DNA of 5,176 nucleotides from SAR324 cluster bacterium (GCA_022572825.1 JACZVE010000260.1:1-5176); one strand, 5' to 3'; shown: positions 1 to 5,158, numbered from the stretch's first letter. Program-made: numbers and translations. The notes: generated from the sequence alone by a model not told the origin.

Positions 1-119
1 CGGACAGGAGTTTCGCCAAAGCCGGAATCGAGATAGAGGGAGAGCAGAATTTTTACTTCCAGCTTTACTATGCGGACCGCAACGAACACTTCCTGGTGCA
101 GATTGGCACCGGCTTTTGA
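1..119 (+). CDS. C-terminal end of a protein, possibly outer-membrane or beta-rich (partial)
   Basis: Reading from base 3, an open frame runs in from the left edge and stops at TGA 117-119, giving 38 residues that end in QIGTGF. The tail is rich in aromatic and alternating polar/hydrophobic residues (NFYFQLYYADRNEHFLVQ) and has a terminal Phe. That is typical of the last strands of outer-membrane beta-barrels, but a soluble beta-rich protein would look similar. The family cannot be named from so little sequence. The next frame on the same strand begins within about 20 bases, so this was probably the upstream member of an operon with the small membrane protein that follows. Confidence 0.5.
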   Translation, partial: DRSFAKAGIEIEGEQNFYFQLYYADRNEHFLVQIGTGF

Positions 120-135
120 GCGCCGGCCATGCCTT

Positions 136-375
136 GTGCCATGGCCGCGGGGCAGGGGCAGCGTGGCCCTCGCCTTCAGCGTCTATCTCGCGCTGGGGGT
201 GGCGCTGGGGCTGTGGCCTGCCGTGCGTCAATTGCAGCGGCAATACCGGCTGGAACTGCAATCCAGGGCCCTGCTCAACAGGCCGCTTGAAGCGGAGAGC
301 GCAGAAGTGCTGCTGCGCGCGCGGCGGCTGGCCGGACGTCGCTTTTCCTCGAATCGAATTTCGATCCCAGTTTAA
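136..375 (+). CDS. Small single-helix membrane protein, unknown function
   Basis: I do not recognise this protein. From GTG 136 it has 79 residues. It starts with a short basic segment (PWPRGRGS), then a strongly hydrophobic stretch at residues 10-30 (VALAFSVYLALGVALGLW) that should form one transmembrane helix. A charged Gln/Arg/Glu/Leu-rich helical tail follows (QLQRQYRLELQSRALL) and ends in SSNRISIPV. The positive charges before the helix predict a cytoplasmic N-terminus. The frame is open back to ATG 70, but that start would overlap the upstream gene by 50 bases. GTG 163 has a purine-rich AGGGG just upstream at 154-158 and is a rival start. The last dozen residues differ in character from the rest and may not be native if the nearby DNA is a junction. 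Confidence 0.45.
   Translation: MPWPRGRGSVALAFSVYLALGVALGLWPAVRQLQRQYRLELQSRALLNRPLEAESAEVLLRARRLAGRRFSSNRISIPV
353..365. repeat. Short inverted repeat near the presumed junction
   Basis: ATCGAA, a single T, then TTCGAT form a perfect 13-bp inverted repeat inside the last codons of the small membrane-protein gene. It is one of two palindromes within about 75 bases of the apparent gene break. It could be a protein-binding site or chance. Confidence 0.3.
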
Positions 376-377
376 CG

Positions 378-422
378 ATGAAACGAGTCCTGGAAGTGAT
401 GACCGTGCTTGCTCCTAACTAG
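378..422 (+). pseudogene. Apparent 5' stub of a truncated operon gene
   Basis: An ATG lies two bases after the TAA of the preceding gene, the tight spacing expected inside an operon. It reads MKRVLEVMTVLAPN and then hits TAG at 420-422. The N-terminus (basic, then turning hydrophobic) looks like the start of a membrane or exported protein that is cut off after about 11 residues. The stop sits in a perfect 10-bp palindrome (416-425). I infer that the rest of the gene was displaced or deleted when the DNA carrying the recombinase arrived. A chance short ORF cannot be excluded, and I see no continuation of it elsewhere in the window. Confidence 0.3.
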
Positions 423-425
423 TTA
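416..425. repeat. Perfect 10-bp palindrome TAACTAGTTA
   Basis: The palindrome TAACTAGTTA overlaps the stop codon of the truncated reading frame, at the point where operon-like sequence ends. Its position makes it a candidate junction or recombination core. No matching second copy was found by eye in the window. Confidence 0.35.
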
Positions 426-794
426 CCTGACTCGGAGATTCGTTGCCAAGGGGTGATCGGGATACGCGGCAGGGAGGGCTACGGCATCGCCGGCAACCGC
501 GGGACCCCTGCCGCCTGGACAAGGATAGCGAACGCGCGTGAAAGATAGTGGCTCGGCAGGCGGTCGCGGCGCACACCCCGGAGCCGGCAGTGGTTTCGCG
601 AGCTCCTGGAGGGCCATCGCCTCTCCGTGCTCGGCATCCTCCACCCCCCGCACCCTAATCGACTTTTCCTCTCCGTACCTTCGAGCATACACCGCGAGCA
701 CGCACCCTTCGTAACCAGGGGGCGCAGGGGAGGCACAGCGCTTGGGAGCCGCGCGCTGTTTCCCCCACAACGCATACTTATACAAATAACGCAT
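423..794 (-). CDS. Doubtful small ORF downstream of the recombinase
   Basis: From ATG 794-792 to TAA at 423-425, this - strand frame encodes 123 residues starting MRYLYKYALWGKQRAAPK. It lies just downstream of the recombinase on the same strand. The middle part (VLAVYARRYGEEKS, then a Glu/Ala-rich stretch) has plausible composition, while the rest is Pro/Arg/Ala-rich like non-coding GC-rich translation. No Shine-Dalgarno sequence precedes the ATG, and the frame is also open back to 1103 as an antisense-type shadow of the recombinase. I recognise no family. It may be a remnant or not a gene. Confidence 0.15.
   Translation of the reverse strand: MRYLYKYALWGKQRAAPKRCASPAPPGYEGCVLAVYARRYGEEKSIRVRGVEDAEHGEAMALQELAKPLPAPGCAPRPPAEPLSFTRVRYPCPGGRGPAVAGDAVALPAAYPDHPLATNLRVR
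466..514. repeat. Large hairpin with nested inner stem
   Basis: GCGGCAGGG at 466-474 is exactly complementary to CCCTGCCGC at 506-514, giving a 9-bp GC-rich stem around a 31-base loop. Inside the loop, CGGC 482-485 and GCCG 489-492 form a second small stem with a 3-base loop. No T-run follows on either strand, so it is not a standard intrinsic terminator. It could be a structured RNA, a REP-like element or a folded recombination site. The role is unknown. Confidence 0.45.
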
Positions 795-801
795 CGTATG
801 A

Positions 802-1785
802 CTAATACACCCCCGCCAGCTCGCGGGCCGTTTCGCCGCGGCAGTAGGTGAGCACCATATCCATGCTCTTCCAGCGGCCGTGCCTGGCGATGAGCATGGG
901 GGACTTGCCCTTGTCGGAGAGGTAGGTCGCTTTGCCCGCCCGCAGGGAATGTCCGCCGTACTGGCCGGGATCCAGGCCGCATTGTCCGGCGGCCCACTTG
1001 ACGATGGCATCCACGCTGGCCGGCGAGAGCGCCTCGCCCAGCCTGGGGCTTCGCCCTTTGCCGAGGGCGCGGAAGATCGGCCCGCTCTGGAGGCCCGCGG
1101 CATCCAGCCAGTGCTGCAGGGCGGCGACGGGACAGTAATCCGGATACCGCGTGGCGCGGACTATATCGATCCACGCGCCTTCCCCTTCCTGGTCGGTCTT
1201 CGACTTTAGCAAAAACACGCGCAGCCCCAGATCGGTGGCCGCGATATCCTCGGCGCGCAGCGAAACCAGCTCGGAGCGCCGCAGGCACCCGGCGAACCCG
1301 ACCAGCAGCAGCGCCTTGTCCCGTTTGCCCTTCAGAGTGTCCGGGAATGGGATGGATCGGATGTGGTCGATGGTGAAAGGCGCCTGCTGCTTCTTGCGCG
1401 ATCCCCGCCTGCGCTTGATGCCGGCCAGGGCGGTGCTGATCTGCGCGAAGTCGCCGGGAGCGGGATGGCCCGCCATGCGATGGCGGGTGTTGATCGCCCA
1501 CAGGGCTTGCGCGATGGCCGCGGGCTTGAGCCCGATTCGCTCGGCGCGCCCGTTCCTTCCCCGCACGAGGTGCCGTTCGGATAAGTAGAGCAGGAACACC
1601 TCCACGGCATCCAGCGGCGCCGGCAGGGGCGGCACCCCCCGCCCCCGGCACCAGCGCTCGAACAGCGACCAGTTTTTCAGCAGGGCGCGCTTGGTCTCTT
1701 CCGCACGCGAAGCGACCCGATTGGCCCGCACCAGCTCCTGGTCGAAAAGTGCGACGGGATTTTCACGAAGGGGTTGGATGTCCAA
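802..1785 (-). CDS. Cre-like tyrosine recombinase / integrase
   Basis: A complete 327-residue tyrosine recombinase that would cut and rejoin DNA at specific sites through a 3'-phosphotyrosine. Residues about 15-125 form the helical core-binding (SAM-like) domain, and about 135-327 form the catalytic domain. The catalytic set is intact: R169 (GCLRRSEL), the beta-hairpin Lys K196 (LLKSKTD), H279 and R282 (GGHSLRAG), W305 (HGRWKS) and nucleophile Y314 (VLTYCRGE). Trp in place of the usual second His, nine residues before the Tyr, and the GHS-x-R context recall P1 Cre more than XerC/D. The start is TTG 1785: it is the first possible start after an in-frame stop upstream, with GGGAG a few bases before it. 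The gene stands alone, opposite in strand to its neighbours, beside a truncated operon. That suggests horizontal arrival. No integron-integrase-specific insert or partner recombinase is visible. Confidence 0.93.
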   Translation of the reverse strand: MDIQPLRENPVALFDQELVRANRVASRAEETKRALLKNWSLFERWCRGRGVPPLPAPLDAVEVFLLYLSERHLVRGRNGRAERIGLKPAAIAQALWAINTRHRMAGHPAPGDFAQISTALAGIKRRRGSRKKQQAPFTIDHIRSIPFPDTLKGKRDKALLLVGFAGCLRRSELVSLRAEDIAATDLGLRVFLLKSKTDQEGEGAWIDIVRATRYPDYCPVAALQHWLDAAGLQSGPIFRALGKGRSPRLGEALSPASVDAIVKWAAGQCGLDPGQYGGHSLRAGKATYLSDKGKSPMLIARHGRWKSMDMVLTYCRGETARELAGVY

Positions 1786-1815
1786 GGCTCGCTCCCGATC
1801 TGGTGCTTATTGCTG

Positions 1816-1833
1816 CGGTAATCTTAATTACCG
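1816..1833 (-). promoter_or_regulatory. Inverted repeat over the likely recombinase promoter
   Basis: CGGTAAT (1816-1822), CTTA, ATTACCG (1827-1833) is a perfect 7-bp inverted repeat, 30 bases upstream of the recombinase TTG. Read on the - strand it contains TAAGAT (1826-1821), a fair -10 hexamer. No good -35 was found at the standard distance. A repressor or the recombinase itself binding here would block transcription, so it is a plausible autoregulatory operator. This is inferred from position and symmetry only. Confidence 0.4.
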
Positions 1834-1847
1834 TAAGTAAATATTTT

Positions 1848-1875
1848 TGCAAAGTACTTTCTTGCACATTTGTGC
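1848..1875. repeat. AT-rich palindrome cluster, possible operator or crossover site
   Basis: Three overlapping symmetries lie in 28 bases. TGCAA (1848-1852) pairs with TTGCA (1862-1866) around 9 bases. AAAGTACTTT (1851-1860) is a perfect palindrome. GCACA-TT-TGTGC (1864-1875) is a perfect 5-bp inverted repeat. The stretch 1816-1875 is markedly AT-rich against the GC-rich surroundings. Two inverted arms around a short spacer is the general plan of Cre-type sites, but these arms are shorter than loxP's 13 bp and imperfect when extended. A regulatory role is equally possible. Confidence 0.4.
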
Positions 1876-2230
1876 TCGTACTACCCGCCCGGAAGCGCAC
1901 AGCACCGGATTTGCATGCTGGGACGGGCGCCGCCGATATACCGTCCGTCTGATTGTGCGATCGGTCGCGAAAGGGGCATTTCAGTGTCGCAAAACGTGAA
2001 ATTTCCAATGGCGCGCGCCGCCGCATCCCTGCGGCCGCATCTCGACCGTCATAGTGGTCGAAAACCAGGAAGTCGTTCTCCGCCGACGCATTCCACCCTG
2101 GAATCGGGCACCGGTTGCGGATAAGATGCGATTGTATTGCGGGTAATTCGCCTCGCCTGCCGATCGCCGGGGGGCGAGCCCGACAACCAATCGAGCGTGC
2201 GCCGTTTGGCGCGCTTGCCGGACCGCTACG
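1876..2230. other. Intergenic stretch without a recognisable gene
   Basis: This stretch separates the recombinase control region from the pseudouridine synthase gene. A + strand frame from ATG 1870 to 2124 (84 residues, Pro/Arg/Ser-rich, no motif) and a - strand frame running antisense from 2731 are open, but neither looks like a protein. Visible structure is CTCGCC/GGCGAG (2152-2157 and 2173-2178) and the hairpin at 2197-2212. It may hold decayed sequence or the leader of the downstream gene. Confidence 0.4.
2197..2212 (+). promoter_or_regulatory. Hairpin in the leader of the pseudouridine synthase gene
   Basis: The 16-base segment can form a stem of about 6 GC pairs plus one G-T pair around the loop GTTT (core GCGCC-GTTT-GGCGC). 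It ends 18 bases before ATG 2231, where a ribosome binding site should be, and no clear Shine-Dalgarno sequence is visible. It could affect translation initiation. Confidence 0.3.
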
Positions 2231-3196
2231 ATGCCCAAGCTGTCCTTCCAGTACGTTCGGCAGGAGGTCACGGAAACCCTGCTGGAATTCCTGGTGCGGC
2301 GCTTTAAGTACCACACCTTCGACGAGTGGGAGCGGTTGGTGGAGGCGGGCAGTGTGACCCTGAACGGCAGGCAGGTCGGTCCCAACCACATTCTCGAGAC
2401 GCGCCAGCGGATTGTCTACGAGCCGCCGCCGGGGCCGGAGCCCCCGGTGGACACGCGCTACGAGGTGTTGTTCGAGGATGCACATCTGCTCGCCGTGAGC
2501 AAATCGGGCAACATCCCCACCAGCCCGTCCGGCAAGTATTGGCACCATTGTCTGGTGCACGTGCTGATGCGGGAGCGAGCGTTGCCCGAGTTGCACGCGG
2601 TGCACCGGCTGGATCGGGAAACCAGCGGCGTCAACCTGTTCGCCAAGACGAAGGCGGCGGCCCGCGCCCTGGGACAGGCATTCCATGCGGGGGATGTGCG
2701 GAAAACCTATGGGGGTATCCTTCACGGGCACTTTCCCGCCAAGGATGCCTACATATCGGCGCCGCTAAGGGACGCGCGCGCAAGCTCGGTGCGAATCCGG
2801 CAGGAGGTGCATGCCCAGGGCAGGCCGGCCAGCACCCGCATCGTGCTCAAGGCGCTGCTGCCGGGCGCCAGCCTGATCGAGGCGCGGCCCCTCACCGGAC
2901 GCACCCACCAGATTCGTGCCCACGCCGCCCATATCGGCCACCCGGTGTGGGGGGACAAGCTATACGGCCGCCCGGATGCGGAATTTATCGCCTGGGTCAA
3001 CGACGAACGGCGCGCCGCGGAAGGCCGGCACCTGCTGCACGCGACGACGCTCGCGTTCACGCACCCGGCCACGGGCGAACCACTCGTCGTTCGCTCAGGG
3101 TACAAGGCGTTGATGGACCTGTTCCTGACCGCCAGGGACAATCAGCGCAAACCCAGCGCTCACACCGACGCCGGCGCTTCCGCCTCGCTGAAATAG
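2231..3196 (+). CDS. RluA-family pseudouridine synthase
   Basis: A 321-residue enzyme that isomerises specific uridines in RNA (rRNA or tRNA; the target cannot be told) to pseudouridine in the cytoplasm. Residues about 14-62 look like an S4-type RNA-binding domain (LLEFLVRRF, then VEAGSVTLNGRQV). The catalytic domain follows: FEDAHLLAVSKSGNIPTSPSGKYWHHCL (82-107, substrate-side motif), HRLDRETSG (125-133) with catalytic D128, RKTYGGILHG (157-166), GRTHQIRAHAAHIGHP (223-238) and GDKLYG (241-246). Length and motif order are normal for the family, and all key residues are present. The P-x-x-P-S-G-[KR]-Y segment places it in the RluA branch that shares a P-V-H-P-x-G-R-Y motif with fungal RIB2/Pus9-type enzymes; here the His is Ser (residue 98). 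The Ser/Ala-rich C-terminal tail (about 305-321) overlaps the end of the convergent gene. ATG 2231 fits the S4 domain boundary. Confidence 0.92.
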   Translation: MPKLSFQYVRQEVTETLLEFLVRRFKYHTFDEWERLVEAGSVTLNGRQVGPNHILETRQRIVYEPPPGPEPPVDTRYEVLFEDAHLLAVSKSGNIPTSPSGKYWHHCLVHVLMRERALPELHAVHRLDRETSGVNLFAKTKAAARALGQAFHAGDVRKTYGGILHGHFPAKDAYISAPLRDARASSVRIRQEVHAQGRPASTRIVLKALLPGASLIEARPLTGRTHQIRAHAAHIGHPVWGDKLYGRPDAEFIAWVNDERRAAEGRHLLHATTLAFTHPATGEPLVVRSGYKALMDLFLTARDNQRKPSAHTDAGASASLK

Positions 3197-4242
3197 AAAG
3201 TGTTATCCTGGTTGGCGTCCACCCGAATGCTGGCCCGTGCGACAGCGGCGATTTTGCCCAGGTAATCCTGGTATACCTTTCCTTCGCGGGCGAGGTATTG
3301 CTCGGATAATTTGGGATCGAAGCGTTCACCGGCCGGAATCTCGTAAAGCCGGCGTGTCGTTTCCTGCGCCGATACCTCCAGCAGGACCCTCAGGTCACTG
3401 GCCTGCGCGATCATCGGCGTGAACAGCATTTCGGCGAACATTAACAGCACCGTCTGCTCGCTGACGAACAAGGGAAAATGGGCTGAAAAGTCCGCGGGCA
3501 GCAGGGCGGGGGGTTCCGGCAGGTAAACCTGGCCTCCCTGTTTGAGCGGTGCAATCACCTCTTCCTTCATCCAACGCCCCACCCCCCGATGAACCCAGGC
3601 CCCCGGTCGACGCTTGTCGTCCTCGAGCACGTCGTCCGTGGAGCGCAGCAGCCTGGAGAGGTCCATCAGTTCTACAAGCTCATGGCCGGCATCCTGCAGG
3701 CGGTAGCGAAGTTCGATGGCGAACCGTTGGTATCCGCTCAGCGCGGGACCGCCCACTCCGACCAACAGTGCGCCGTGCGGCCTGGCCGCTCGCAAGCCGC
3801 CTACCCGCTCCACGACATGATCCAGAACGAACCGGGTGGGATCGAGCAGCGCGGCGAGTTCCGAGAGCCGGACTATAGAATGACCCTCGAGCGCAATCCC
3901 TTGCTTCCTGCCCAGGGAAATGAGCGAGAGTCCGCCTTCCTTGATCCAATCGAGGAGCGGGCCGTCATTGGTGATCCACAGTGTTTCTTGGGCCAGCAGG
4001 TGCGGATACGATTGCAGCAGCGCCGGCGACGGGGGCATTTCCTCTGCCAGAAACACCAACCGGGGATGGTGGAAATCCTCTCCTGAGATATCCCTGTTTT
4101 TGTTGGTCGTATAAAGGTAAATCTGATAGTTACGATTCAACAGAGACGCAATGAAATCCGACACCTCCTCTTGCTTCTTGGAGGAATTTTCCGCGCCGGC
4201 AATGTCAAGCGCCACCGATCGAATTCGTCTCAGATCCATCAT
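3160..4242 (-). CDS. HAD-like / uridine-kinase-like P-loop fusion with altered active sites
   Basis: A 360-residue protein I read as two domains. Residues 8 to about 130 resemble a HAD phosphatase fold: motif I is ALDIAGA (11-17), keeping nucleophile D13 but with Ala at the second Asp of D-x-D. YTTN (44-47) resembles motif II, and WITNDGPLLDWIKEGG (89-104) the acidic motif IV. Residues about 155-350 resemble uridine kinase/phosphoribulokinase: VGVGGPALSGYQ (161-172) occupies the Walker A place but has Tyr-Gln where Lys-Thr/Ser is expected. Then come a VLLMFAEMLF strand (265-274), DLRVLLEVSAQETTRRLYEI (283-302), and a YLAREGKVYQDYLGKI tail (316-331) like the family's C-terminus. Domain names rest on motif reading, so they are moderate confidence; function is unknown. 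It may be a ligand-binding or regulatory pseudoenzyme, or an unusual kinase. It is divergent from the dsbA-like gene and convergent with the pseudouridine synthase. The tandem ATG-ATG start has only a weak GAGAA upstream. Confidence 0.8.
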   Translation of the reverse strand: MMDLRRIRSVALDIAGAENSSKKQEEVSDFIASLLNRNYQIYLYTTNKNRDISGEDFHHPRLVFLAEEMPPSPALLQSYPHLLAQETLWITNDGPLLDWIKEGGLSLISLGRKQGIALEGHSIVRLSELAALLDPTRFVLDHVVERVGGLRAARPHGALLVGVGGPALSGYQRFAIELRYRLQDAGHELVELMDLSRLLRSTDDVLEDDKRRPGAWVHRGVGRWMKEEVIAPLKQGGQVYLPEPPALLPADFSAHFPLFVSEQTVLLMFAEMLFTPMIAQASDLRVLLEVSAQETTRRLYEIPAGERFDPKLSEQYLAREGKVYQDYLGKIAAVARASIRVDANQDNTFYFSEAEAPASV

Positions 4243-4264
4243 GCCCGCTTGTTCTCACGGACCT

Positions 4265-4284
4265 CTCTGCGTCCGGGCGCAGAG
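4265..4284. promoter_or_regulatory. Hairpin/inverted repeat in the divergent intergenic region
   Basis: CTCTGCG (4265-4271), TCCGGG, CGCAGAG (4278-4284) is a perfect 7-bp inverted repeat in the 66-base gap between the two divergent starts. It ends 24 bases before the dsbA-like ATG. It could be an operator shared by both genes or a 5' leader hairpin. No convincing -10/-35 pair was found here. Confidence 0.4.
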
Positions 4285-4296
4285 GCTCCAATCGCA

Positions 4297-4305
4297 AAGG
4301 ACAGG
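4297..4305 (+). promoter_or_regulatory. Ribosome binding site fixing the dsbA-like start
   Basis: AAGGACAGG lies directly before ATG 4309, with AAGGA spaced 7 bases from it. This selects ATG 4309 over the in-frame upstream start at 4171, which would add 46 non-signal-like residues and run antisense into the neighbouring gene. Confidence 0.7.
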
Positions 4306-4308
4306 ATA

Positions 4309-4929
4309 ATGCGCCTGATCGTCAAATCGATTCCCTTGGCTTTGCTCGCCTTGTTCACCCTCCTGGCCGCGGCATCCGGCCAGATCGAGGGCGACTACGA
4401 GGCCATCGCTCCCCTGCCCGCAAAGCACTCGCTCGACGTGGTGGTATTGGAGGAATTTCTCAACTTCACCTGCCCCCATTGTAACAATTTCCGCAAGGCC
4501 GCCAAACCGCTGCTGGCCAAGTACGGCAAGCGGTTACGAACCGAAAATGTGCCCATCCTGTTCCGAGGTCAGCCGGACTTCCCCCTGCGGCTGTATTACA
4601 TCGCGGAAAAGGCCGGACGTACCCGCGAGGTCAAGGAGGCTATCTTCGACGCGACATTCTTATACGGCGTCAACATTTATGATCCCAAGGTCGTGGGCTA
4701 CCTGGCCCGAAGCGTGGGCCTCGCCGAGGAATTCAGCAGCAATTACGACGCCGAATGGGTCAGCCACAAGATACGCGAGGCCCAACGGCGGGCCGATAGC
4801 GCAGGCGTGCAATCCACACCGACCATCGTCCTCAATGGATCGATCCGGCTTGTGCCCCGCAGCGGCATGCAGGCGTTCGTTGCGAATCTGGACCGAATCA
4901 TAGCGCAGCTGCTGAAGAATGAGCGCTAG
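4309..4929 (+). CDS. DsbA-like periplasmic thiol:disulfide oxidoreductase
   Basis: A 206-residue exported thioredoxin-fold protein that would insert or handle disulfide bonds in periplasmic proteins. Residues 1-24 are a Sec signal peptide: basic MRLIVK, a Leu/Ala core (PLALLALFTLLAAASG), and probable cleavage near residues 22-25. The mature part starts EGDYEAIAPLPA, then VVVLEEFLNFTCPHCNNF (44-61) with the DsbA-type active site C55-P-H-C58, which are the only cysteines. The helical insertion follows (about 90-160, with FPLRLYYIAEKAG). The cis-Pro loop is QSTPTIVLNG, with P171 next to the active site. Length matches DsbA. CPHC favours an oxidase role, which would need a DsbB partner not seen here; a specialised DsbA-family member is possible. 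The gene has its own strong ribosome binding site and is followed by no obvious terminator. It is divergent from the HAD/kinase-like gene. Confidence 0.92.
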   Translation: MRLIVKSIPLALLALFTLLAAASGQIEGDYEAIAPLPAKHSLDVVVLEEFLNFTCPHCNNFRKAAKPLLAKYGKRLRTENVPILFRGQPDFPLRLYYIAEKAGRTREVKEAIFDATFLYGVNIYDPKVVGYLARSVGLAEEFSSNYDAEWVSHKIREAQRRADSAGVQSTPTIVLNGSIRLVPRSGMQAFVANLDRIIAQLLKNER

Positions 4930-5018
4930 TTATTCGTACTTGTCCCTATAAATTTCGAAAACAGTGCTGGTGAGGGAATTCGACCCGTGCCGGGAGGTAG
5001 GGGCGACCCGCAACAGAC

Positions 5019-5077
5019 AAACGCGAGTCGGCGAGGGAGAAACGCGAGTCGGCGAGGGAGAAACGCGAGTCGGCGAG
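5019..5077. repeat. 21-bp tandem repeat, 2.8 copies
   Basis: Two identical 21-bp units (5019-5039 and 5040-5060) and a third that matches for 17 bases (5061-5077); each unit begins AAACGCGAGTCGGCGAGG. The period is a multiple of three. On the + strand the frame from 4952 stays open to the window end and would read TRVGEGE per unit (possible GTG starts at 4964 and 4970). The - strand is also open (SPSPTRV). Neither frame has a good start or ribosome site, so I treat this as a non-coding repeat 90 bases after the dsbA-like gene. Confidence 0.85.
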
Positions 5078-5132
5078 CGTTTCAAAAGCGGGCACTTGCC
5101 GGCTCGGGGCGGCGATAACACCACCCTTGAAT

Positions 5133-5158
5133 GCCTATCCCCGTTGGTCGGCATAGGC
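5133..5158. repeat. Small inverted repeat near the right edge
   Basis: GCCTAT (5133-5138) and ATAGGC (5153-5158) are perfect inverted arms around 14 bases, with an overlapping alternative pairing ATGCC/GGCAT (5131-5135 and 5150-5154). No T-run follows, so a terminator is unlikely; the significance is unclear. Confidence 0.3.

Larger units (their letters stand above)
423..801. other. Region downstream of the recombinase without a convincing gene
   Basis: Between the gene break and the recombinase stop, no frame on either strand gives a protein I recognise. Visible contents are a strong nested hairpin (466-514), a CATAC/GTATG 5-bp inverted repeat (773-777 and 796-800), and the direct repeat AACGCAT at 769-775 and 788-794 with a 19-base period. 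The last two sit immediately beyond the recombinase stop. Two - strand frames stay open across much of the region, as is common in GC-rich DNA. Confidence 0.4.

Noticed and set aside
466..514. Integron attC site or intrinsic terminator
   Set aside because: No attC-type RYYYAAC/GTTRRRY ends were seen, the recombinase lacks obvious integron-integrase features, and there is no T-run after the stem.
479..1651. A 390-residue - strand open frame longer than the recombinase
   Set aside because: It overlaps the recombinase in another frame, is Arg/Ala/Gly/Pro-rich and shows no motif, whereas the 802-1785 frame has a complete recombinase active site.
1763..2731. A 322-residue - strand open frame across the recombinase promoter and the start of the pseudouridine synthase
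   Set aside because: Much of it is antisense to the well-supported S4 and catalytic domains; composition and motifs do not suggest a protein.
2326..3309. A 327-residue + strand open frame overlapping the pseudouridine synthase
   Set aside because: A frame shadow rich in Gly/Arg/Ala/Pro without motifs; the 2231-3196 frame carries HRLDRETSG and the other family motifs.
3589..4086. A 165-residue + strand frame antisense to the HAD/kinase-like gene
   Set aside because: No start signal or recognisable domain; best explained as antisense to the - strand gene.
4171..4308. Upstream extension of the dsbA-like protein to ATG 4171
   Set aside because: It would bury the signal peptide inside the protein and overlap the divergent gene; a good ribosome binding site precedes ATG 4309.
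5019..5077. CRISPR array
   Set aside because: The units are directly adjacent with no unique spacers, so it is a simple tandem repeat.
4930..5154. A 74-residue - strand ORF containing SPSPTRV repeats
   Set aside because: No ribosome binding site or recognisable domain; its repetitive content comes only from the 21-bp DNA repeat.
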